From the NCBI GenBank assembly GCA_041738715.1, contig JBGSPI010000032.1, forward strand, positions 1-32,566: a stretch of DNA of 32,566 nucleotides, given 5' to 3'. The notes beneath the pieces were generated by a model. That model did no database searches and was not told where the DNA came from. It saw nothing but the letters and a program-made list of their open reading frames with translations. The DNA comes from Chamaesiphon sp041738715. GTDB lineage: Bacteria; Cyanobacteriota; Cyanobacteriia; Cyanobacteriales; Chamaesiphonaceae. Position 1 is the stretch's first letter. Each line of letters begins with the position of its first letter. The position numbers and the translations under genes are program-made. Shown here piece after piece: positions 7,227-16,400 of this stretch.

Positions 7227-10200
7227 TCAATCGATAGCGAAGCGCTGCCTTAGCAGGTCGAATACCTCTGGATACTTACTCTCAACCATAGTCATAGCAA
7301 TCCTAACAACGGTCGGATTAGTCACCCCTAAATACTCATTCAGTCCATTTTCTAACTCCGATTTCTCCATTTGTCCGATCTGGAGGAGTGTTTGTGCTAC
7401 GGAACGGAGGTTTTCGACGGTAAATTCAGCCGATCCAGATTGGGATTCTGGCAGGTTAATTCGATCAATACTGGCAAAATTATCGATGTGGATCTCTCGA
7501 TCTAACTCGCTGTGGATCGAGTTTTGCGGTTTCCTCCATGCCTCCACCCGCTCTTGCTGGTGGGCTGCTAACTGCTCTAAACGTTTTGTAATACACTCAT
7601 AAATATGTTTCACCAGCACAGTTTGATTACCTGGATAAACTTGGCTAGCTCCAATCGCATCAGAAATTGGATGAGGAGTACCGCTAAAGGTGTACATCCG
7701 TGTCGTTACCTCCTTCCCTTGTCTTTTCGTCCGATAGCGGCGACAAATGGCTGACAGTCCCAAATATCTGGCACCACCCGCGACCAAGCGCATCCGTCCG
7801 TTCCCGTCAGTTATGCCCAGTGCTTCCATCTGGGCACCGAGATCTTGAATGATCTGGTTGTCGCTCAGAAATTCACCACCAGAGAGGTTAGCTATGCCTG
7901 CTTTCAATTCAGGCGTGAGTAGGTCATATTTGGGCGCACCCTTGAAAGCTAAGATCGAATCTGCTAGTAGTTTTAACTCGAATTCATCGTCTTTGAGTTT
8001 GACCAATTTCAAACCAAATTTCTTGAGGATGCGTTTGAATAACTTAATCGGGTCGCTCGGCTTGTCTGGATTGACGTTGATCTGTAATGATGACTGATAG
8101 CATTTATTAGCAATGACCTGCTTAATAATTCCCCCAATCTGATTCCCATTGAAACTATTGCCAATCAGCGTATGTAGCCCTAATGCCCGTCCGACCTTCA
8201 CCAGTGCCAGTGAGGAGCGATTGAGTTGGTCTGGTAGCCAGACTGACTCAGTTTCCATTACGGGGAGCCATGCGGCTAAATGGTTAGCTTCGGCTAGTTC
8301 GGGATTGAGGAGGTAATGGTAAGTTTCCAGTTGCTTGACTAGTGCGGGATGGTTGTATTTCAGCATCTGAATCATCTCGGCTGAATAACTCTCCGTCTCC
8401 ATAATTCCTGGTAACTGCTGTTGGGTGAGATAGTGCTTACTTGCCAGCAGTCTGTCGATTTCATTAGCACTAGGATTATTTCTAATCGCCTCATATGTAA
8501 GTCTGTCGATATTCGGAGCTTCATAAATTCGCCGCGATTGCATCACCCGCCGTTCGACTTCTACTCTGCCCATTAAGTCGTCGGTATCGTCACAACCACC
8601 CCGATCTTCACTATCGATCGTGACTGTATAACCATCTGTTATCATTGCCTCAATGAATAATTCCCGCAAGTGCTTCATCTCCTCATTTAGACTGGCTTTA
8701 TACTGGTGGGCAAGTTTGAGCCAGTGGTCTTCCTTCTGGGCATAGCTGGTGAGAATGTTCATTGCCTCATCCACCGAGCCACGATCGAGTAGTGTAAATA
8801 CCAGATTCATATCCTCATACACTTGGCGATCGAATTCATCTTTTACCCACTTGCTAAATGAGCTAGAGTTACCATCATGAATCCGTCCTTGGCGTTCGCA
8901 GTAGATGACGCGAGGTACTGTAAAATCCCGATATCTGCCCAGGAATTGCAAGCCTGAAAGAATGCCGAGGTTGCCGAGGTGGAAATGGTAATGAGTCTGG
9001 AAATAGCCAGGTAAATCAATACTGATACCGCTTTCAGCAGTGGGAGAGAGAATGACGATTTGGGGGCGATGTTCTTCTAGATAGGCTTGAGGGTTGCGGA
9101 AGAATAACCCGATCGATTCATCGCGATCAGTTGTACTATCGATCCGACAGATTGCAGCTTCGGGAATACCTACCCGAATCAGGGACTTTTCGAGGTTTTC
9201 ACAGTGCTTCTGGGTGGTGGCGGTAATTAATAGGTTCGAGCCAGCCAGGGCATCGTCGAGAATAGCGCGGGTGACGGTGGATTTTTGATTCACCATCTGC
9301 ACATTCATCTGATTGCGGTAGGTATTCTCAATTTTGTGGACGAAATTAAATTGGCGCAGCTTCCGCAGGAAATCGAGTTCGGTATCGCTGAGATAGGCAT
9401 CTAAAGTGATGACACTATGACTGTTGATGATTAGCTGTTCGAGATGTGCTAACCGGACTTGGCGCGAATCCGTGCCATCTTTACGCCGTCCGGCAGTAAG
9501 TTTGCTGGTGAGCATATCGCTCAAGTCAGAGACACATTCATCGAGGATGACGATCTTATTTGCCATCTCAGTGGGGTCTAATAGACTTGCTGAATGATGG
9601 CAGAGAGCTTTGTGATAGTCAGAAGTTAAAATTACTTTATCTTCATCGACAACGTGATAGAGGTCAGCAATCCGATCGCATGTCTGCCTGAGTAGGTTAT
9701 TTCGATACCCGATGAAAATTAGTTCTAACCCCCGTTCTCTCGCCCAAGCACCTAATGCTTTGAGAATTTCGGTTTTGCCAGTGCCTAGTGCCGATTTGAT
9801 GCCAACTAGCGTGTTTTCTAACCCAATCCCTGGGATTTCCCATTTGAGGAAGCGATTGGATTGAGTTTCGTTGGGGGTGAAGTGTTTTGACTGCTCGTAT
9901 AGTCTCCGCGCTAGAGAAACTGGTGGTAATAATTTAACAATCGATAATTGTAATCGTCCGTTGTCAGACGATGGATTAGCTCCGAGTTCGTCTAAGCCGA
10001 TTTCGCGGAGCAGACTGAAATCTTCCAACTCATCGATGTCATGTCCCGACCACATGAGGCGGGGTTTGTAGCCCCATTCGATTAATTGGTGGTAAAGCTT
10101 CAACCAGCGGCGGATGACTTGGGGTTTATGAATATCCTCGCCATCGAGGTAGAGATCGATATATTCGGCTCTCCACCGTTTTAAGCCATCTTTGAGTAGT

Positions 10201-11165
10201 TCGGGACTGGATAACCATTGTCCGCCGGCTGCACCGATAATTTGTTGTCCAGTGAGGATGGCTGCTAGATTCGGTTTCGCTCCGGTTCCTTCGGCTAAAC
10301 CGATAGAGTGACGAGGGGTGAGGGTTTTTGGTTCTCTGACTAAACCGATGGAGTTTTGGGGGGTGTTGGTTTCGAGGAGTTGGGGATAGGCGAATGTGAG
10401 TGGGTTTTCACCGTTTGGTAAGCAGGGCGCAGATCCATTATCTCGACCTTTTTCCCAGGTACTCGACAGCCAACGGTAGCGGTTGTTAGACTGTTCTCGG
10501 TTCCGAATTTGGAAGGCGACGATTTCGCCAGTGACGGTGTAGAGGGGGAGGAGAATCCCGGCAATGCCGTTATTGAGCTTAGTACCCTGAATATTGACAC
10601 CAGGAAAGCGATTATTGACAGGCTCTTTGATTCTTTGGAATTTCTCAACGCTGACAAAGCCGATTTCTTTAATTTGTTGCTGTGTGAAACCCCGTCTGAC
10701 TAAATCTTTCCGGTCGATCTCATTGAGAGAAAGTTGCGCTAAAATTGCACGAGCGGTAATATCTCGCTCCAGTGCTGGTAAAGATTCATCTCGTCGTTTA
10801 TTTTCGGCTTCAAGTAATGCTTTTTGCTTTTCCTGTTGGTCTTTAACCCACTGTTCGCGCTGTTCTGGGGTCGCTTGAAAGTTTTCACCCCGGTGTTCGT
10901 TCCAGTCGGCGAGGGGGATGTATACGCCCCATACACCATCACGGGTATCACTGAAATAATGATAGTCGGGATTACCGTACCCACCCGCCCCAGTCATGCA
11001 GAGGGTTTTGATGGTGGGGGTAACTTTACCGTTTCGGGCTGAAAGGTCGTAAGGTTGCCATTTACACTTGCCGGATGAGCTAGCGCAGACTGGACAGGGA
11101 TTATTTAACCCTCTATGGGGATTAAATTTCGAGCGGTTGATTAATTCGGTAAAGGTGGTTCTCAT
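7227..11165 (-). CDS. CyRepA-type plasmid replication protein (Toprim-helicase)
   Basis: A protein of about 1312 residues. Numbering from an upstream ATG (11189): a zinc ribbon has CPVC (32-35), Cys42 and Cys64. A Toprim-like primase region has Glu300 in GLAEGTGAKP and an acidic YLDGED (347-352). The helicase has a Walker A SALGTGKT (466-473), a Walker B-like ILDEC (548-552) and QFLGRYRD as the motif VI arginine region. This is the layout of cyanobacterial CyRepA1 initiators, for example on Synechocystis plasmid pSYSA. I place the start at ATG 11165, eight codons inside the longest frame, because AGGAG sits 5 nt before it. That AGGAG lies in a hairpin (11169-11187), suggesting translational control. 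This gene most likely defines the replicon. Confidence 0.92.
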   Translation of the reverse strand: MRTTFTELINRSKFNPHRGLNNPCPVCASSSGKCKWQPYDLSARNGKVTPTIKTLCMTGAGGYGNPDYHYFSDTRDGVWGVYIPLADWNEHRGENFQATPEQREQWVKDQQEKQKALLEAENKRRDESLPALERDITARAILAQLSLNEIDRKDLVRRGFTQQQIKEIGFVSVEKFQRIKEPVNNRFPGVNIQGTKLNNGIAGILLPLYTVTGEIVAFQIRNREQSNNRYRWLSSTWEKGRDNGSAPCLPNGENPLTFAYPQLLETNTPQNSIGLVREPKTLTPRHSIGLAEGTGAKPNLAAILTGQQIIGAAGGQWLSSPELLKDGLKRWRAEYIDLYLDGEDIHKPQVIRRWLKLYHQLIEWGYKPRLMWSGHDIDELEDFSLLREIGLDELGANPSSDNGRLQLSIVKLLPPVSLARRLYEQSKHFTPNETQSNRFLKWEIPGIGLENTLVGIKSALGTGKTEILKALGAWARERGLELIFIGYRNNLLRQTCDRIADLYHVVDEDKVILTSDYHKALCHHSASLLDPTEMANKIVILDECVSDLSDMLTSKLTAGRRKDGTDSRQVRLAHLEQLIINSHSVITLDAYLSDTELDFLRKLRQFNFVHKIENTYRNQMNVQMVNQKSTVTRAILDDALAGSNLLITATTQKHCENLEKSLIRVGIPEAAICRIDSTTDRDESIGLFFRNPQAYLEEHRPQIVILSPTAESGISIDLPGYFQTHYHFHLGNLGILSGLQFLGRYRDFTVPRVIYCERQGRIHDGNSSSFSKWVKDEFDRQVYEDMNLVFTLLDRGSVDEAMNILTSYAQKEDHWLKLAHQYKASLNEEMKHLRELFIEAMITDGYTVTIDSEDRGGCDDTDDLMGRVEVERRVMQSRRIYEAPNIDRLTYEAIRNNPSANEIDRLLASKHYLTQQQLPGIMETESYSAEMIQMLKYNHPALVKQLETYHYLLNPELAEANHLAAWLPVMETESVWLPDQLNRSSLALVKVGRALGLHTLIGNSFNGNQIGGIIKQVIANKCYQSSLQINVNPDKPSDPIKLFKRILKKFGLKLVKLKDDEFELKLLADSILAFKGAPKYDLLTPELKAGIANLSGGEFLSDNQIIQDLGAQMEALGITDGNGRMRLVAGGARYLGLSAICRRYRTKRQGKEVTTRMYTFSGTPHPISDAIGASQVYPGNQTVLVKHIYECITKRLEQLAAHQQERVEAWRKPQNSIHSELDREIHIDNFASIDRINLPESQSGSAEFTVENLRSVAQTLLQIGQMEKSELENGLNEYLGVTNPTVVRIAMTMVESKYPEVFDLLRQRFAID

Positions 11166-11168
11166 TAT

Positions 11169-11187
11169 GGCTCCTATTACTGGAGCC
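11169..11187 (-). promoter_or_regulatory. Hairpin enclosing the CyRepA ribosome binding site
   Basis: GGCTCC (11169-11174) pairs with GGAGCC (11182-11187) across a 7-nt loop. On the minus strand the promoter-distal arm carries AGGAG, the Shine-Dalgarno for the ATG at 11165. If formed in the mRNA, the 6-bp GC-rich stem would hide the site and limit initiator synthesis, a common form of copy-number control. Confidence 0.6.
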
Positions 11188-11255
11188 ACCTTCTGAACCC
11201 GAACCGCGAACCCTCGTTACAGTCTAGTTTTTAACTAAACTCTAGGGAGGGAGTG

Positions 11256-11314
11256 CCATTACACCCAGATTGGGTATAATGGAAATACTAAGCCGTCAAG
11301 CAAAGTATTTTTTT
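11256..11314. promoter_or_regulatory. Rep upstream control region: palindrome, promoter-like boxes, hairpin
   Basis: CCATTACACCCA (11256-11267) and TGGGTATAATGG (11271-11282) form a 12-bp inverted repeat with one mismatch around GAT. On the minus strand TTGACG (11299-11294) lies 15 to 17 bp before TATACC or TACCCA, a weak promoter pointing into the CyRepA gene; the palindrome would overlap its -10 region. On the plus strand TATAAT (11275-11280) could start a counter-transcript, and AAATACT/AGTATTT (11283-11310) followed by seven T residues resembles an AT-rich terminator. No coding frame is convincing in 11190-11452. Confidence 0.4.
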
Positions 11315-11452
11315 CGCGAGTTCTAGGTTTCGTCTAGCAACTCCAATTGACTAAAGAAGAAGTCCTATTCCGCACAACGCGGTTTGGGGCTTTTTCAGCT
11401 TTTAGCTAACTTTTTACATACGTAAGTACTACTCAGAGATACCACCGTTGAT

Positions 11453-12283
11453 TTAACTTGTTTCTGGTAAAAACAGAAAATCGATCAAATCGTCCTTTTG
11501 GACTAAGTGAGTAAGGCTATTGTCGCATATCGTCAGGACTTTGGCGCGACCAAAATCGGTTAATAATTCTGGAGTATAATTATAATCGATCTGAGTTCCC
11601 CCCAATAAGACGATCGCTTTAGTGATAAATTTCTTGCGTTCGGTGTTGGTTGCTCCCAAGATCGGGCTTTTTTGTTTGCTCAGATACGCTACAGATTTGA
11701 GTTGTTTGATCGCATTAGTTGGCGAACTCCAAGCTCTTGCACCTTTTCCTTTTCTAGTTGCTACAAATTGTTTTCGATCTTCTCGCCATCTGACTAAACA
11801 TTCACCATTAGATCGAAGCATTAGGGCGATCGATCGTTTATCTGGCATTTTAAGAAATAGATCGATAATTGCAGTGTCGGTATTAACTCGTGGGGTAATT
11901 TTTATCCCCTCGTCACCAAAATGCTCTAACAGCATCTCCATCACCATACAGATCGTATCGATTTTGGCAACCCGGTCTAAGCAGAATTTTGTTAAGGCAT
12001 AGATCGGAATTGAGATCGTTCCGAATGGGAGAGGTAAGACTGCACTAGTACCGACAGTTAAGATTGCACCGATTGTACTAGCTTCTAAACATATTCGTTG
12101 CTCTTCTTTTAACATTTCTAATGCTTCAAAGTTTTGGAGATGCCCATCATTTCTACCGTTGTAGAATGACATGATTTGCATCACGTTAGAGCGATCATTG
12201 CTGATGTCTTCAAAGTTGATAATATCGGCTGACACAGTATTAAGAAAAGATATCAATATAAGTGCATAAGTAATTATAACCAA
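11453..12283 (-). CDS. Hypothetical membrane-associated protein
   Basis: I do not recognise this protein. The open frame extends to an ATG at 12445, but its first 54 codons are an out-of-frame reading of a CyRepA gene fragment, so the native start must lie inside. I place it at TTG 12283, which would begin with the hydrophobic LVIITYALILISFLNTVSA. A GTG or the ATGs at 12181 and 12172 would omit that segment. A second hydrophobic stretch (IGAILTVGTSAVLPLPFGT) follows. The soluble C-terminal half (TDTAIIDLFLKMPDKRSIAL, then RSNGECLVRWREDRKQFVAT) has the strand pattern of a nuclease-like fold, but I see no full catalytic set. No ribosome binding site is evident at any candidate start. Confidence 0.5.
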   Translation of the reverse strand: MVIITYALILISFLNTVSADIINFEDISNDRSNVMQIMSFYNGRNDGHLQNFEALEMLKEEQRICLEASTIGAILTVGTSAVLPLPFGTISIPIYALTKFCLDRVAKIDTICMVMEMLLEHFGDEGIKITPRVNTDTAIIDLFLKMPDKRSIALMLRSNGECLVRWREDRKQFVATRKGKGARAWSSPTNAIKQLKSVAYLSKQKSPILGATNTERKKFITKAIVLLGGTQIDYNYTPELLTDFGRAKVLTICDNSLTHLVQKDDLIDFLFLPETS

Positions 12284-12455
12284 TTTTTGCGGACACAGCC
12301 TGTGTTCCCATATCAACCTCATCCAGATTAGTTTTAGCTCCTGTTCCTGTGGCAAACTCGATCCAGGTTCTGAGGGATTTTGATAGTTGGGGATGGGTGA
12401 GGGCAAGTGGATTTTCACCGTCGGGCAAGTAGGGATCGGGTTCATATTTATTCAC
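12281..12455 (-). pseudogene. Fragment of a second CyRepA-type gene (Toprim segment)
   Basis: The minus-strand frame from 12455 reads PYLPDGENPLALTHPQL, then FATGTGAKTNLDE and VDMGTQAVSAKIG. The intact gene has PCLPNGENPLTFAYPQL, AEGTGAKPNLAA and ILTGQQIIGAAGG. The nucleotide sequences also align closely (12390-12440 against 10380-10430). The segment around the Toprim glutamate is retained, but the glutamate itself is changed (EFATGTG). The fragment stops near 12281 where the next open frame begins. It is a relic of a duplicated or formerly co-resident replicon. Confidence 0.75.
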
Positions 12456-12531
12456 TTTTTGTAGGATAATATATTTAGTCGAGCCTTACCGATCGAAGAA
12501 AATCGATCGCATAAAAAATTGCTAACCAGAT

Positions 12532-12894
12532 CTATTGAGGATCGATCAATTGGGTGGCTGTGAGTATTTTTGGTAGTAGAGACTGAGCTAAACTATTGAG
12601 GGTTTCGATCGCCTTCGAGTTTTGACGGAAGGTGGAAAGGTACTCTAGTAGAGAGATCCACGATTCCAAGCTAAACATTTCGCAAAAGTGGTAGTTGCCC
12701 AAACTCGCTATTTCCTTAGCTTGCACTCCAGAAAACCCTCTGTTCTGGAGCCATTTAACAGCTTTTTGTTGATTTAGGATCGTCGTGTAACTTAGATCGC
12801 ACAAACCTAGTGAAGACAAGGCTTGAGGTTTGGGAATGTAGTAATTTTTGTCTAAATTGTATAAACAAACACCTTTTATGATTTCAATATTCAT
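12532..12894 (-). CDS. Hypothetical protein, about 120 residues
   Basis: I do not recognise this protein. The frame opens at ATG 12951, but MNIEIIKGVCLYNLDKNYYI from ATG 12894 is a more natural beginning; neither has a clear Shine-Dalgarno. The chain is soluble and helical, with a segment AVKWLQNRGFSGVQAKEIAS that reads like a helix-turn-helix or small helical bundle, and a C-terminal helix (ETLNSLAQSLLPKILTATQL). It is divergent from the acidic protein/RNA polymerase-like operon across about 200 bp, so a regulatory link is possible but unproven. Confidence 0.45.
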   Translation of the reverse strand: MNIEIIKGVCLYNLDKNYYIPKPQALSSLGLCDLSYTTILNQQKAVKWLQNRGFSGVQAKEIASLGNYHFCEMFSLESWISLLEYLSTFRQNSKAIETLNSLAQSLLPKILTATQLIDPQ

Positions 12895-13043
12895 GGTGAA
12901 AAATATTGCCACTTGTTGGAACATGTGTGGTGCATACATTAGGTATAGCATATTAATATCTAGATCGGTACTTATTCGTGTGTCATTTTGACTTTTAATG
13001 TAGCTTAAAAGCTTTTATTTGGCTATTTTCAAGGAGTTTAAAA

Positions 13044-13067
13044 GTGGAAATAATAGTTAAAATGTAA
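13044..13067 (+). other. Possible 7-codon leader ORF with strong RBS
   Basis: AAGGAG (13031-13036) is followed after 7 nt by GTG and the codons for MEIIVKM and then TAA. The 207-bp AT-rich gap 12952-13158 holds nothing else except a 12-bp palindrome TAAAAGCTTTTA (13006-13017). It may be a leader peptide or a decayed gene start ahead of the acidic protein/RNA polymerase-like operon. Confidence 0.25.
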
Positions 13068-13158
13068 TTTTTAATCGATTTAACAGTAATAAATCATACA
13101 TTGCCAGACTATTGAGATTGTGTTAGCGTCTACTAAATACCTAGATTAAATAATAGTT

Positions 13159-13416
13159 GTGACTACTAGAGAGCTGATCGACGATATTGACATTTGGGTT
13201 GAAGCCGATGATGCGATTGATCGGTTAGCGATGGTAGATGAGGATATTGAAGATCTCCTAGCTGATGGTGTAGATATCGACATGATTCCCGATCATTATG
13301 AAAATATGTCGCATGGAGAGTATATGGATACTATCTATAGGGATGGAAAAAAGGAGTTAAAAGTTGGATTTCCTTGGGAGAAAATACCTCAAGATTCAGT
13401 AGCAATCCCTTTCTAG
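13159..13416 (+). CDS. Small acidic protein paired with the RNA polymerase-like gene
   Basis: An 85-residue protein with a GTG start. It is strongly acidic (LIDDIDIWVEADDAIDRLAM, then VDEDIEDLLADGVDIDMIPD) with a more basic end, GKKELKVGFPWEKIPQDSVA then IPF. I do not know the family. Its stop is only 13 nt before the ATG of the next gene and the two share one transcript, so they probably act together. Possible roles are a polymerase cofactor or inhibitor, a nucleic acid mimic, or a DNA-end adaptor. The final IPF repeats the ending of the DUF5895 protein (127-924) and of SSB acidic tips. No transmembrane or DNA-binding motif is seen. Confidence 0.65.
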   Translation: MTTRELIDDIDIWVEADDAIDRLAMVDEDIEDLLADGVDIDMIPDHYENMSHGEYMDTIYRDGKKELKVGFPWEKIPQDSVAIPF

Positions 13417-13429
13417 AGAAGGCTTGTAT

Positions 13430-16400
13430 ATGCTTCAGTTCAAAGAGTTCGATCTAAAAACTGGCAAGCTTATTACTGACTATAATCCTGATGGTGAGAG
13501 GATTCCCAGAGTCAAGGAAGTTGATAACTCTTACCTCGAACGGTGGCTGAAGACTCATAAGATCGAGCCACTTGGACTTTATGTAGCTAGTTTCTACGAT
13601 GGAGTCAACGACTCAGATCGCCAGCGGCGAGAAGCTGAAGGAAAAGTTTTAATAGTTACTAGTGGAAAATCTGGGTACTTTACAGACCCAGCAACGGCTA
13701 ATTTAATTGCCAAAGGCAACCTAAAACGAAGTATCCAGCCAATCTACGCTGATAGTCAACGTAGTGCCCACAATTCAGTTGCCTATGGGTCGCTAGTCGT
13801 TAGTGATGGTAAGAACTCTGCTCAGACAAAGCAGGGATCTAGAATCTTGATTATTGATGATGAGCATAGATCTAGTGGTGAAATAGCCATTCAGGATCGA
13901 GATGGTCGAATCGTTCCAGCCCAAGAGTTAGATAAACTCTACGATAAGATGGGCGATGGAACAATGCTCGTCCCCACCAAGTTAATGCGGGATTTGTTGC
14001 TGGATAAAGAGGTGTTACTAGCGATCGAGTATGGTTTGAAAGGTGCAGATGTTAGCAGCGACGAAATTGGGCGTTTGGGAGCTTGGATTGATGATGCTTT
14101 TGGAGATGATATCGATCCAGCCCTACCTGGTAAGTTGCTAGCAGAATATCGAGCCAATGGTAAGATTATCAATTATTTAGTACCCACAGAAACGGCAAAA
14201 TCGATCGAGCAATGGATCGATCGAGTGTCGCGTAGTGCCGTCGTTCAGTTTCGCGCTGCTACTCCAGATTTACCAGGAATTGCCAAGGGTACTGCTGCTA
14301 CTAGCTCCTGGTGCGAACGTTTGGGTGTGGATGCGATTGTCTCCACCAATGATATTAAAGGAGATGACGGCAGGTTCAAGGCTCCAGGTATCTTGAAGTT
14401 GGAAAGTTTCTTTTGGCTCAATCGCAAGATCGTTGCCGAGTGGTCGGATCAGTCTATCGGTACTCAGGTGAAGGGCACGATTCCCAATGCTACCCTCAAT
14501 GAATTTAATCTCATCATGGTAGCTAAAGCGGCTGAAATTGCCGAAGTTGCTGTAGATCCTTGGCAATTAGCCAGTCGGTATGTGGAGAAAGAAGATCGCA
14601 AACGAGCAAGGGAGTTAACTGTCGATACTCCAGTGGGTATAGAAATAGAAGAGAAACCACGGAATAATAAAGAATCGCTTTACAAGGTGCTCAAAGCAGA
14701 CAAATACGGTCAATTGACTCAATTACCCAATATTAGTCGCCAGTTAGAACAATCTTTACGGCGCGACCGTCTAGATGTGGCAATCAGTGGAATTGTAGTT
14801 CCAGCAGCTATCGCTCAACATCATAGCCAGCTTGAACCGTGGGAAGTATGCAATCGGGATTTGCTCCACGGTGCTGTTGTTGCTTATTACCGTAGTCCTT
14901 TCCCTAATGTTGGTGCCGCAGCGATCGCGATTAATAATCTAAACGTCCTTCAGGATCACGATCGTGAAGCTTACAATAAGCGGGGGGTGGCTTATCTGAA
15001 CCCTTGGACTGCGAAGAATATCGCCATTACTGATTTTGATGGCGATCGAAATGGATTCTTTGTTGGTTATCTGGCAGTCGATCGGGATTTGCCGAGTCAG
15101 TTACGCGAACAGTTGGCTGATAGTGGAAATTTTGCGGATCGATATGAAGCTGGGAGATCGGCTTTAGAGCAAATAATCAACCAGCCCAAAATAGATGCTG
15201 AAACTTACCCGCTGGCAGTGCGAGAATTTATCGAACAGAATGCCCCAGAGCGGAAACCCCTGCCTATTGCCAAAGCTAAAAAATCCGACCATCTCCGGCA
15301 AGAAAATGAACCTCTAACTGCGGCTATTTGGAGAGCATGGGAGACAACTGCCAATAACCCAACGGGTAAGGTTGCTAATCAATCGATAATTCTCCAATCC
15401 CTAGCAGCGGAGACGATGTACATCGATCCGGCTCAGAAACCAGCCTTATTGAAATCGATCACGAAAGCTTATGCGAAGATTCCCACCGCAGAAATTCCCA
15501 CCGATGAATATTTGAACAGCCAGGGACTGCCACCGATGAAGTTAGCAGCAAAGATCGAGAAAATCATCGTTGCTGCTAATGCTCTAGACAAAAAGCCACC
15601 AGAGCAGCAAGTAAGCTTTGCAGCAGAGAGTCTTAAAGAAGTCCATCGGCTGATCAAAGACTATTGTGATTCTGCTGTAGCTAAGAATCTGCAAACGGCG
15701 GTCGATATGGCTAAGAGCAGTGTGGGTATCGATTATGATATCCATAACTTCGGGAGAAAATTGGCGTATAAACAACATCAAATGCGCCAAAATGTGAAGA
15801 AGTCTGATATTTATTTGGATAGAGCGTTACCAACCAACACGCAAGAACCGATTGGTTGGGCGGTAGAGACAGCAAATAAGTTTTACTTGGAATCTCAAAA
15901 TCTATCCCAGCTAGATTTAAAAGATATCAATCGCCGTTCTCGTTCTCTATTGCCACGAGATTACACCGCACGGCAATCAGCCACGGTCGAAGCTTGTACT
16001 GAGCAATACAAATCTTATACCAACGAAATTCAACAGGTTAAAGAGCGAAAATTTCTCCAACTTCCAGCAGATCGGCAACCGACTCTGATGATCGTTTCTA
16101 GTAGTGGGAAAAGCTTAACTATCCAAAGACTTTGTGATGTAGATCAAGACGGCACTTCACCAGTTTGGGATTTAGCTGATGGATCGACTAGGACAACATT
16201 TCAGATCGTTTGCAACAAAGATGATGGTGAAGAACAATATGCTGCTTATATATTGAAGGAGGATGGACAGAGGAAAATAATTGGCTTTGTCAATCCAGAA
16301 TCTGCTCAGGTCAACGAACTATCCAAGTTTGACATCCAAGCTACAAGATATTTATCGATCGCTAAATCGACGATCGAGTTTCATCCTCCCTATGCAATTC

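Noticed and set aside
7138..7602. 154-residue plus-strand open frame after the relaxase
   Set aside because: It mostly lies antisense to the conserved 3' end of the CyRepA gene and shows no family pattern or RBS.
12240..12455. 71-residue minus-strand open frame as a gene
   Set aside because: It is a fragment of CyRepA followed by unrelated sequence, so it is treated as a pseudogene.
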